Notes under the pieces: model-generated | Told to the model about the DNA's origin: nothing | Database searches by the model: none | The model's input: only the letters and a program-made list of their open reading frames with translations | NCBI GenBank assembly: GCA_025361105.1 | Contig: JANYAW010000134.1 | Coordinates: forward strand, 1 to 15,758 | Length of the DNA stretch: 15,758 nucleotides | Direction of reading: 5' to 3' | From: Rhodocyclaceae bacterium | Lineage (GTDB): Bacteria; Pseudomonadota; Gammaproteobacteria; Burkholderiales; Rhodocyclaceae | Program-made: the position numbers and the translations under genes | In this document: in pieces, positions 6,005-13,006 of the stretch | Position numbering within the stretch: the stretch's first letter is position 1 | How the letters are laid out: the number at the start of each line of letters is the position of its first letter

Positions 6005-7489
6005 ATGAAGCCATTGCCACCCGCTGACGCGATGTTTTTGTTGATGGAAACCCGCAATCAACCAATGCATGTGGCCGGGCTGAATATTTTTACACCACCT
6101 GCGCGCGGCGGTGAGGACTATCTCGAAAAGGTGGAAGCGAAATGGCGCAGCTACACCAAGGTCTTGCCACCGTTTAACCAAAGACCGGTGTTGCGAATGG
6201 GCATCTGGTGTTGGGAAGAAGACAGGGATTTTGAGTTGGATTACCACTTGCGTCGACTGGCGCTACCCAAGCCGGGGCGCATCCGCGAATTGCTCGCCAT
6301 CGTCGCGCGCTTGCATGGGAATTTACTGGATCGTAATCGACCGCTGTGGGAAACCTACATCATCGAAGGCTTGCCCGGCGGGCGATTCGCTATCTATTGC
6401 AAAATTCATCACGCCTTGATTGATGGGGTCACCGGCAACAAAATGATGGCGCAATCTCTAGCAACAGACGCGAAAGATAATCGTGCGCCGTTGTGGGCGT
6501 TTGAGTTTCCGAAACGCGCTGCAAAGCCACGCGGCGCAGCGCCGGGGTTGATTGGCGGCGTAATTAACGCAGTGCGCGCCGGCAAGGAAATTCTGCCCGG
6601 CATCGGCAGCGGCCTGTGGGATGTCGTGCGTAGCAGTCAGGCGCATGGCGACGAAGTGCTGCCATTGCAAGCGCCACCATCGTTATTTAACGTGGATATT
6701 TCGGCATCGCGACGGTTTGCCGCGCAGTCGTATTCGCTCAAGCGTTTGAAGGCTTTGGGTGAGGTCTCCGGCGCGACGGTGAACGACATCACGCTGGCGA
6801 TTTGCGCAGGTGCGCTACGTAAATATTTACTGGCGCAAGATGCACTACCAAAAAAACCTTTGATCGCGATGGTGCCAGTCTCGCTCCACGATGCCACCAC
6901 GCACGGTAATCAAGTCGGCATGTTGTTAGCCAATCTGGGCACCAACGTGGCGGATCCGGTCAAGCGACTTGATGGCATCGTGAAGTCGACCACCATCGCC
7001 AAAAATCGGTTGATGAAAATGTCGCGCCTGGAAAAAATGGCGCACAGTCTGGTAATGATGGTGCCCGCTGCGCCGCTAATGATTACCGGTGGTGCGCGCA
7101 AACGACCGATGTTCAATGTCGTGATTTCCAATGTCCCCGGCCCCAAAGACACGCTTTATTTGAACGGCGCGCAGCTCGACGAGGTGTATCCGGTCTCGAT
7201 TCCAACCGCCTACATGGCGCTCAATATCACGATTACCGGCTACGGTGACACGCTGGGCTTTGGTTACACGGCTTGCCGTCGTTCAGTGCCCAATCTGCAA
7301 CGCATGCTCGATTACACCGATGAATCAATTGCCGAGTTGGAGTCGGCGGTGTATGGGCGTGGCAAAACGTCGACAACAAGTTCCAAGCCGAAAAAAGTAC
7401 CGGTTCTTATCAAGGCAAAAGCGGTCGCCGTGAAGAAAGTCGCAAAACCTGCAACACGCGCGAAGGTAAAACCAACGCGCAAGAAATAA
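6005..7489 (+). CDS. Wax ester synthase / diacylglycerol acyltransferase (WS/DGAT)
   Basis: A 494-residue acyltransferase that joins acyl-CoA to long-chain alcohols or diacylglycerol, making wax esters or triacylglycerol for storage. The N-terminus has the family opening LPPADAMFLLMETRNQPMHV. The catalytic HHxxxDG motif is intact at His135-His136-Ala-Leu-Ile-Asp140-Gly141, preceded by PLWETYIIEGL. The C-terminal domain has the typical NVVISNVPGPKDTLYLNGA and a following YMALNITITGYGDTLGFG stretch. No signal peptide; these enzymes sit at the inner face of the membrane and on lipid bodies. The last about 40 residues are rich in Lys, Ala and Val (KAKAVAVKKVAKPATRAK) and look like an added basic tail. 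AGGAG lies eight to nine bases before the ATG. With ACBP directly upstream on the same strand, the pair forms a probable lipid-storage operon. Substrate preference cannot be read from sequence. Confidence 0.92.
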   Translation: MKPLPPADAMFLLMETRNQPMHVAGLNIFTPPARGGEDYLEKVEAKWRSYTKVLPPFNQRPVLRMGIWCWEEDRDFELDYHLRRLALPKPGRIRELLAIVARLHGNLLDRNRPLWETYIIEGLPGGRFAIYCKIHHALIDGVTGNKMMAQSLATDAKDNRAPLWAFEFPKRAAKPRGAAPGLIGGVINAVRAGKEILPGIGSGLWDVVRSSQAHGDEVLPLQAPPSLFNVDISASRRFAAQSYSLKRLKALGEVSGATVNDITLAICAGALRKYLLAQDALPKKPLIAMVPVSLHDATTHGNQVGMLLANLGTNVADPVKRLDGIVKSTTIAKNRLMKMSRLEKMAHSLVMMVPAAPLMITGGARKRPMFNVVISNVPGPKDTLYLNGAQLDEVYPVSIPTAYMALNITITGYGDTLGFGYTACRRSVPNLQRMLDYTDESIAELESAVYGRGKTSTTSSKPKKVPVLIKAKAVAVKKVAKPATRAKVKPTRKK

Positions 7490-7551
7490 AACCAGGAGCA
7501 ATTTTTTTTGCGCAAACCGCACAAGCAAGCACAAGCTCGGACAGGCTGATT

Positions 7552-7557
7552 TATAAT
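7552..7557 (+). promoter_or_regulatory. Probable -10 box of the tRNA-Thr promoter
   Basis: TATAAT matches the sigma-70 -10 consensus and ends ten bases before the tRNA 5' end, followed by the GC-rich ACGCCCG typical of stringently controlled stable-RNA promoters. No good -35 hexamer is seen at the expected distance. Confidence 0.45.
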
Positions 7558-7567
7558 TACGCCCGTT

Positions 7568-7643
7568 GCCGACATAGCTCATTTGGTAGAGCAACCGCCT
7601 TGTAAGCGGTAGGTGCCCAGTTCGATCCCGGGTGTCGGCACCA
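7568..7643 (+). tRNA. tRNA-Thr (anticodon TGT)
   Basis: A 76-base cloverleaf can be folded by eye: acceptor arm GCCGACA pairs with TGTCGGC, D arm GCTC/GAGC, anticodon arm ACCGC-CTTGTAA-GCGGT with anticodon TGT, and a T arm with loop TTCGATC, followed by discriminator A and an encoded CCA. The T stem has one A-C mismatch (CCCAG with CCGGG). Anticodon TGT reads ACA and, by wobble, other threonine codons. It stands alone between the WS/DGAT gene and a secreted-protein gene. Confidence 0.95.
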
Positions 7644-7664
7644 TAAATACTCATGGCGCTTAGC

Positions 7665-7697
7665 GATCCATTGGATCTTGATTAAGAATTCAATCAA
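7665..7697. other. Two adjacent inverted repeats after the tRNA
   Basis: GATCCATTGGATC (7665-7677) is a 13-base palindrome, followed directly by TTGATT (7678-7683) and AATCAA (7692-7697). Another small stem, TGGCTA/TAGCCA, lies at 7716-7735. They may help end tRNA transcription or fold the leader of the next gene, but none is followed by a clear T-run. The stretch 7644-7828 holds nothing else I can name. Confidence 0.3.
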
Positions 7698-7828
7698 TCG
7701 CGATGCTGTTTTACTTGGCTATCAAAATTTAGCCACTGCGCTGGCTCGACGAATACCGACGCTGTAATAATCTGACCTCAAATCTGACTTATTTGCGATC
7801 CATTCAACACACCGAAAGGGAGCTCTGC

Positions 7829-8408
7829 ATGAACTGCAAAAGCAAACGATGGCTGTCCGTGTGGTGTGTCCTGATAAGTCCATTTTCGGTTTTGGCGGCC
7901 GATCCACCTTGCCAAATTGGTATGGTGGTACGTGCCGGCGCATTAAATTACGATGCGAAGATCAAAGCTTTCGATGCCGCCAAAGGCCTGTACAAAGTGG
8001 AGTACGTCACAGGTTTTAAGGGCGATATTGAATGGTTGCCGCCCAAAGGATTGAAGACCTGCGTGGCTACCGACATTGCTATCGTGCCCGTGCCATGGTT
8101 CATCGGGGTGTGGCAATTGTCCACCGGAGGTGGCGGTGCTTGGCAAAAAAACCAGAGTACCGGGTCCTGGCGCGTTGTGGGACTTGATGTTGCGGGTGCA
8201 CCGCCCATACGCATTAGCGCTGATGGGACGTTTGATTGGGTTATTGATCACGCCACCACGGTAAAGGGACCGCTGGCGCAAGGCCGAACAATCTGAATTG
8301 AAGTATGGCTACGAAAAGCTCGGAACCGCGATCATCCTACTCAAAGGCGAGGATGGCAAGAATTGGCTGGTGACTCGAGAACTGGTCGGCACCGCGACTG
8401 TGACCTGA
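7829..8408 (+). pseudogene. Secreted two-domain hypothetical protein, apparently frameshifted near 8270
   Basis: The frame from ATG 7829 (AAAGGGAG upstream) encodes an N-terminal signal peptide (positively charged start, hydrophobic core, likely cleavage after VLAA) and runs to a stop at 8294-8296. Removing one C from the pair at 8270-8271 restores a frame that continues through GRWRKAE and AIILLKGEDGKNWLV to a stop at 8406-8408, giving about 192 residues. The joined sequence is smooth, since WRKAE and LLKGEDGK-W are hydrophilic and compatible with the preceding beta-rich segment. The mature protein has a Tudor-like stretch with two cysteines (CQIGMVVRAG to GLKTC), then a Gly/Trp-rich second domain (WFIGVWQLSTGGGG, ADGTFDWVID). 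Function unknown, probably periplasmic. This may be a real mutation or a sequencing error. An upstream ATG at 7793 is unlikely because the signal peptide starts at 7829. Confidence 0.7.
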
Positions 8409-8484
8409 CCGCATACTTATCGAACGCACTGATCTTGGACTCACTTATCGCGGCAACCGCGTTGGCAGTGCAGCAAAATAACTT

Positions 8485-8503
8485 AGCAAGCTCGTTACTT
8501 GCT
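8485..8503. other. Small hairpin in the convergent intergenic region
   Basis: AGCAAG (8485-8490) and CTTGCT (8498-8503) form a six-base stem with a seven-base loop; CGCGG-CAA-CCGCG at 8449-8461 is another. At 8542-8566 a CGGATGCCG unit is repeated around TTTT and can also fold with an internal mismatch. The genes on both sides converge here, so these could be terminators, but none has a proper T-run. Nothing else is seen in 8409-8565. Confidence 0.3.
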
Positions 8504-8565
8504 CACGCGTTCGTTGAACAATGTATCGATGTGGTTGTTCTGGCGGATGCCGTTTTCGGATGCCG

Positions 8566-9417
8566 CTACTGAGCACGCACATGGTCAAGCAACATAACGT
8601 CGGCGCTGGCTTCTGCGACATCTAATGCTCGCTGATATGAATCGTTGACTTGGCTGGCGTTGCCGATCGCTAAGTAGGCGCGGCGAACTTGCAATAAATC
8701 ATCGACGATGCGATTGGGAAGGCCGAGTTCGCGATCCAGCGCCAACGCAAGTTGCAATGACTCAAGCGCGGCCACCGCTTCACCACGCAAGATTTTTGCC
8801 AGACCGATAGTGCGCAATGAATTGGCGCGCTCCGCATGATGGCTTGCGTTGGACAAAAGTTGCAGCGCGGAACCGGCGGAACTCAGTGCCGCCGATGTGT
8901 CACCGCGTTCGAGAGCGAGCCTTGCCTGAATATTGAGTATTGCCGCCGCATCAGTGCAGCTCGCGGCGCATGCCTGTAACGCGTCCTCGGCCATTCGCGT
9001 AGCTACTTCCAGATTGCCTTGTCTGAGTGCCAGCAAGGCGAGGGCGGCTTTGGCTTGGGCAAGTTGGGCTGGCGCTAGCGCCGACCCTGCCGCTAACGTG
9101 GCATTCAACTGCTTCTGCGCCATCGATAAGTCTCCGCTGATCTCCAATGCGCGCGCTAGATTTATTCGGTCAGCGAAGATACCATCTTGGTTGTCGATGG
9201 AAATATCTAAGCGTAGGGCTGTCTCGAACTGCCCGATGGCTTGTGCAAGCTCACCTCGTTGCAGCGCGCGCAGGCCATCTTGATTAAGCTGAACTGCTTG
9301 ATTGAGGCGAGCATTGACTGGTTTTTCCGGCGCATGCCCGCAGCCACCTAATCCGGCTGTCAGAATCACTAGTAACGTGATGCAGTTTTTAGCGAAGTTT
9401 TGCTGGTGATGGCACAT
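8566..9417 (-). CDS. TPR-repeat outer-membrane lipoprotein of the MCE cluster
   Basis: A 283-residue lipoprotein. The signal sequence (NCITLLVILTAG) ends in the lipobox Leu23-Gly-Gly-Cys26; Gly at +2 suggests sorting to the outer membrane. The rest is all-helical with degenerate tetratricopeptide repeats (LNQDGLRALQRGELAQAIGQFETALRLD near 38-66, and further alternating Ala/Leu-rich helices to the C-terminus), a scaffold for protein-protein contacts. It overlaps the MCE gene by 29 bases, so translation is probably coupled. No purine-rich ribosome site is obvious at the ATG. In Pqi/Let-type MCE systems an outer-membrane lipoprotein (PqiC) bridges to the MCE tunnel; here a TPR lipoprotein occupies an equivalent genomic place, but it lacks recognisable PqiC/YmbA similarity. 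A bridging role is therefore inference. Confidence 0.82.
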   Translation of the reverse strand: MCHHQQNFAKNCITLLVILTAGLGGCGHAPEKPVNARLNQAVQLNQDGLRALQRGELAQAIGQFETALRLDISIDNQDGIFADRINLARALEISGDLSMAQKQLNATLAAGSALAPAQLAQAKAALALLALRQGNLEVATRMAEDALQACAASCTDAAAILNIQARLALERGDTSAALSSAGSALQLLSNASHHAERANSLRTIGLAKILRGEAVAALESLQLALALDRELGLPNRIVDDLLQVRRAYLAIGNASQVNDSYQRALDVAEASADVMLLDHVRAQ

Positions 9418-10345
9418 AACTATCTATCGGTGCGGGGCCGGATTCTGGCTGATCGAGCAGAGTTCGGATCGGCCAAGTTTTTTTGGCACCGGACACAATA
9501 TCGCGCGCATCACTGGCGGCGGCTCGACCATCGCGCAGTAATCCCGGCACTTTGTCCGCTCCTTCTTGGCTCATTCGGCGCACGTTCTCCAGCGTCCCAT
9601 CCGCTTTTTGTGCGAGCGCAGGAAGCGCACTGTCCAGCGTCGTCAGGTTTTTCTTCACCAACGCCATGTTCTGATCAGTCTTTTCCAATACGCCGGACAC
9701 CTGACTGCTTATTGCATCAACTTTCTGGTTACCTTGATGCAGCAATTGCTGGAGTTCCTGACTAGAAGCGCGCATTGCAACCGTGGCTTGGCTGATGTTA
9801 TGCACGGCCACTTTTACATCGCCGTCTGGGTCGTTGATCGATGCGGTAATTTGTTTGACATCGTGCAAAATCGGTATGATTTGGTCGGTCAGTTTCTTGG
9901 CGATTTCGCCTAGACCGCTGTCGCGTTCAAAGCTCAGTACATCGTCGGCAGCGACAGGTCGCGTCTTGTCGTGTCCGGGTTGGATTTCAATCACACTGGC
10001 TCCGATTAAGCCTTCCTTGGTAACTCTCGCCACTGAATCGCGCGGAATCAAGTGCGCATAGTCATCATTGATCATAATGCGCACTTTGATACGATTGTCA
10101 GGCTCGATGACAACCTGATCGACCTTGCCAATTTTGAATCCGATTACCTTGACCGCCATGCCCTTGCTAATTTCCTGCGCAGACTCGGCGAAAAAATGAA
10201 TCGGAATGGTCTGGGTGAAAACGCCTTGGCGCGCCGCCACGGCGATCAATGTCACCAACCCAAGCAATGCAGCCGTCAGCAGGAACAGATACACCTTGCG
10301 TCGCAGATTTCGCGCTTCACTGTCCAGTTCGGAGAAGAGTTTCAC
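9389..10345 (-). CDS. MlaD-type MCE-domain protein
   Basis: A 318-residue inner-membrane-anchored protein with one MCE domain, the family that forms hexameric rings carrying lipids across the periplasm. One transmembrane helix at about 18-37 (VYLFLLTAALLGLVTLIAVA) leaves the C-terminus in the periplasm. The MCE domain spans about 44-125, with VKVIGFKIGKVDQVVI and the GLIGASVIEIQPG signature. A long helical region follows (about 145-285, many Gln, Ser, Val and Lys residues with heptad character), like the coiled-coil tail that forms a tunnel in elongated MCE proteins; the end is proline-rich. The start codon is GTG, three bases after the ATPase-like gene stop (TAG CCC GTG). Partners should be the MlaE-like permease and the degenerate ATPase encoded upstream. 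The substrate is probably phospholipid by family. Confidence 0.9.
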   Translation of the reverse strand: MKLFSELDSEARNLRRKVYLFLLTAALLGLVTLIAVAARQGVFTQTIPIHFFAESAQEISKGMAVKVIGFKIGKVDQVVIEPDNRIKVRIMINDDYAHLIPRDSVARVTKEGLIGASVIEIQPGHDKTRPVAADDVLSFERDSGLGEIAKKLTDQIIPILHDVKQITASINDPDGDVKVAVHNISQATVAMRASSQELQQLLHQGNQKVDAISSQVSGVLEKTDQNMALVKKNLTTLDSALPALAQKADGTLENVRRMSQEGADKVPGLLRDGRAAASDARDIVSGAKKTWPIRTLLDQPESGPAPIDSYVPSPAKLR

Positions 10346-10348
10346 GGG

Positions 10349-11002
10349 CTAGTGGTTCTCAGGCGACGCTACGGAAACGCAATCCTGCAATTTGGGCAGG
10401 CCATGAAAGTCGCCATCAACGAAGATCAAGGTGCGAAACGGAAAGAAGCGATGGAATAGTCGCCGCCAACTGATCACAGTGTCAATTTCGCTTCGGGTCA
10501 AGCCCTCGAAAACATAATCAAACACCACAATCTCTGGACGTGACAACAAGGCGCGCACGAACGCAACTTGGCGTTTTTCAAGTCGGCCTAGCGAATTTGA
10601 TGAGTTGCACATCCATTGCTCCAGCGGTTCGGCAGACCTAGCCATTCCAGTGGCGCCTAAAAGATCTAGTGCATCCTGTTCAAGTTCGATGAGCGAAGAC
10701 CTGCTGCCGTAATATGCGCTGGGTAAATAGAGGTTTTCGCGTACCGACAGATGACTGAACAGCCCGCCGTTCTGGCTAATGATGGCAACACCAGCGCATT
10801 GCTCCATCTGGTCAATGATCGACTTCGCCTGCAGACTTGTGTGACAAATCACCTGATATACAGCGCCGCTGTCCAGTCTGATACAAAGACTATCGTCATT
10901 CCAAGGTAAGCGTAAAGCCAGCTCTCTCGGCTCGCTCACTTGGGTGCCTCTAACCACGTTATGAGTACCCTGAACTTGGCTGTCGTGCGCCTTTACCTGC
11001 AT
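10349..11002 (-). CDS. Degenerate MlaF-like ABC ATPase subunit (catalytic motifs lost)
   Basis: A 217-residue protein whose order of motifs matches MlaF-type ABC ATPases, although nearly all catalytic residues are changed. The Walker A position reads VICHTSLQAKS (51-61), keeping only Lys60-Ser61 and lacking both glycines. The Q-loop is intact: ISQNGGLFSHLSVRENL with Gln77, as in MlaF. The signature region is NSLGRLEKRQVAFVRALL (136-153) in place of LSGG. Walker B Asp162 remains in IVVFDYVFEGL, but the catalytic Glu is Tyr163. The H-switch VTHD is replaced by VDGD (Gly197). The frame is uninterrupted, and the gene sits three bases after the caspase stop (TAA CCC ATG) and three before the MCE start. 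The likely role is a structural subunit of the transporter with little or no ATPase activity. A decayed but still translated ATPase is the alternative. Confidence 0.82.
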   Translation of the reverse strand: MQVKAHDSQVQGTHNVVRGTQVSEPRELALRLPWNDDSLCIRLDSGAVYQVICHTSLQAKSIIDQMEQCAGVAIISQNGGLFSHLSVRENLYLPSAYYGSRSSLIELEQDALDLLGATGMARSAEPLEQWMCNSSNSLGRLEKRQVAFVRALLSRPEIVVFDYVFEGLTRSEIDTVISWRRLFHRFFPFRTLIFVDGDFHGLPKLQDCVSVASPENH

Positions 11003-11005
11003 GGG

Positions 11006-12964
11006 TTATTTGACTTCATCCACAACCAGCACTGCCGCGCCGTAAGCACGCGAGCAGCGTTTCTGAATCGCAAGATTGCGAGTCTTTTGCATCTGACAGT
11101 CACCTGACTGTGCGTCGGCAGAGTTGCCTGTTACAAGCTGGATATCGCGCCCACTCTCTGGCGCAGTGGTGATGTCAATGACTGAGAAAGGTCCCGCTGG
11201 TTTCATGCCCAAACTGGTGAAGTTGCGTGGCGACTCCGTCACAATGGCCAATAAAGTATCTGTGCCCTGCGGTCCGGATGCCGCCAGTTCCCACATTGCG
11301 CGTGGAAGCTTGAGAGTTTCGCCCGCCTGAATCAGATTGTTGCGGTCCAACTGATTGGGAAACAACAGGTCGAATGTTGTTCCGTCGGTTCCCACCATCA
11401 TCAGATAGACATAGCCTTCATGACTCGAGGTGAGTGTTAGATCTAGGCTGTCCTTGTCTATCTTTAGTTTTTGCCGCGTAGTTTTCAATTCGACCACGCG
11501 TCGATCATCACGTCCGTTGTAGATGTCATACAGCGTGGCAGCCGGATTGGGTTTGACAGCAGGCGGAGGGGCTTCGGCAATCGGTACTGCAGCAGCGGGG
11601 GCCGAGGACGTGCCCGCTGGCTTGGATGTTGAAGGGTTTGCTCTCAACCAATGCCCCAATAGTGACTGTGCGGGAGGTTTTGTGGCTGCAGCAGGCGCCG
11701 TTGTGACGGGTGCGGTTACGGGAAGCGTGGCCGATGCTGAACTGGAAGCGTTATTTGATTCATCCGAGACAAAACCGAGAATCAGTTTTGAGTTTCCAGT
11801 AATCGAAACATGATGCGGCAGTACGCCAGCAACGTTACTCAATTTTTTATCAATTTTTGGCTGCGCACACGCGCGAATCTCCTCAGCACTTAGCCCGCCA
11901 CTGCCATCGAGATCCTGTGCCGCGCCACTCATACACTCGAGCCAAGCTTGTGATGCCACACCTCCCTTGCCAGGTTCATCGAGAGAAATTTCATTGTCCC
12001 GTGCGGCAGCGATATAGGTGTAGTTGTTGACACCGCTGATCGCAGGCTCAGCACCGACGTTAAGGCCTCGGGTCACGACATTGACCGATTTGGTACAGGC
12101 ATCAGTACCGCCCTTGGGTTGCCAAAATTTCGGCGTGAATTCTAATGAAGGCGCTTTCAAAGTTGCAGCCCGCGTTGTTACACCACCGGAGTGGCAGGCA
12201 TCGATCATGAAGATTAACTTTTCTGTTTTTTGCGATAAGCGCTTCAGCCGTTTCTCAATCTCGGTGTCAAAAAATCCGTAGCCTTCGACAGTGATAAGTG
12301 ACTCCGCACAACGTTCGGGACTATCCTCTTCCTTGATCAGGGAGCGTCCGCCATGCCCGGAGTAGTAAATGAAAGCTTGGTCATCCTGCTGGACGCGGCT
12401 CTCGAATTCGTCAAAGGCTTTGATCATGCCCTCATAGGTCAGATCTTCGTCGCGAAGGACGCGAATGTTTTCGTCCAAGACACCCATCCGGTGGGCGATT
12501 TGCCGTGCGGTTTCTGCGTCGTACTTGACTCCGGTGAGCTGCTGAATGCCTTCATGGTAAGCGCCGATGGTCATGATTAGCGCATGTATATGTGGTGAGG
12601 CTGGCTTGGAAATACCGCGAATTCCAGTTGTCGCAATCAAATCGCCGCGCCCAGTGCGTCCGCTTTCCAACGCTAATACCCCTTCCTGTACCGCTGGCAC
12701 AGTAGGGTTTTCGCTGTGCAGACTAAGCGTGCGCACCCAGCCTTGCTTGCCACCTACGGCTACAAGAGCCCAGGCACCTTGTTTTTTGATCACTTCTACA
12801 CGTGCATCCTTGGCAACTTCATTCAGGGCTTTTGCGTCGGCAAACGGCTCCCCACGCAGTCGCTCTGCACGCAACAACTGAGCTTGTTCGGCAAACACCG
12901 ACGAAGCACTTAGTAACGCTATTAGTGCGGCTAGGTAGCCAACAAACTTGAGTTTCGATGGCAT
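11006..12964 (-). CDS. Secreted caspase-like (C14) peptidase with SH3b, EF-hand-like loop and DUF4384
   Basis: A 652-residue exported protein. A signal peptide (1-25, cleavage near VFA-EQ) is followed by an SH3b-like domain (about 28-82, ending GKQGWVRTLSL), which often binds cell wall. The caspase-fold domain (about 124-395) has strand ALIMTIGAY, catalytic His204 in YYSGHGG and catalytic Cys257 in IDACHSGG. Inside it, DLDGSGGLSAEE (351-362) matches a canonical EF-hand calcium loop. A Pro/Ala/Thr-rich linker (about 405-475) leads to a DUF4384 domain (about 495-600, with SHEGYVYLMMVG and DLLFPN). Both catalytic residues are kept, so an active Arg/Lys-specific orthocaspase is plausible and calcium control is possible. 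The start ATG at 12964 has AGAGGA upstream. It lies between the CHASE2 sensor and the ATPase-like gene, in a transporter operon rather than a cell-death locus. Localisation is most likely periplasmic. Confidence 0.9.
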   Translation of the reverse strand: MPSKLKFVGYLAALIALLSASSVFAEQAQLLRAERLRGEPFADAKALNEVAKDARVEVIKKQGAWALVAVGGKQGWVRTLSLHSENPTVPAVQEGVLALESGRTGRGDLIATTGIRGISKPASPHIHALIMTIGAYHEGIQQLTGVKYDAETARQIAHRMGVLDENIRVLRDEDLTYEGMIKAFDEFESRVQQDDQAFIYYSGHGGRSLIKEEDSPERCAESLITVEGYGFFDTEIEKRLKRLSQKTEKLIFMIDACHSGGVTTRAATLKAPSLEFTPKFWQPKGGTDACTKSVNVVTRGLNVGAEPAISGVNNYTYIAAARDNEISLDEPGKGGVASQAWLECMSGAAQDLDGSGGLSAEEIRACAQPKIDKKLSNVAGVLPHHVSITGNSKLILGFVSDESNNASSSASATLPVTAPVTTAPAAATKPPAQSLLGHWLRANPSTSKPAGTSSAPAAAVPIAEAPPPAVKPNPAATLYDIYNGRDDRRVVELKTTRQKLKIDKDSLDLTLTSSHEGYVYLMMVGTDGTTFDLLFPNQLDRNNLIQAGETLKLPRAMWELAASGPQGTDTLLAIVTESPRNFTSLGMKPAGPFSVIDITTAPESGRDIQLVTGNSADAQSGDCQMQKTRNLAIQKRCSRAYGAAVLVVDEVK

Positions 12965-12982
12965 GATTTTCCTCTAGGGTTA

Positions 12983-12995
12983 ATTGCCAGGCAAT
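12983..12995. promoter_or_regulatory. Palindrome in the CHASE2-caspase gap
   Basis: ATTGCC and GGCAAT flank a single A in the 42-base gap, the widest junction inside the cluster. The site could be a small mRNA hairpin tuning the caspase level or an operator. It lies just upstream of the caspase ribosome site. Confidence 0.3.
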
Positions 12996-13006
12996 GATGT
13001 GTCGGA

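Noticed and set aside
7500..7510. Run of T after the WS/DGAT gene as a terminator
   Set aside because: There is no stable stem directly before the T-run, so an intrinsic terminator is not supported.
7620..8393. Possible attachment-site repeat of the tRNA-Thr 3' end (GTCGGCACC also at about 8386)
   Set aside because: Only nine bases match, the same nonamer also occurs near 3824 in an unrelated gene, and no integrase is present, so it is chance.
8363..8572. 69-residue plus-strand frame after the frameshifted gene
   Set aside because: It starts within the restored frame of the broken gene and has no ribosome site or family features.
11523..11813. 96-residue plus-strand Ala/Gly-rich frame
   Set aside because: Antisense of the caspase Pro/Ala linker; the open frame is explained by GC-rich low-complexity sequence.
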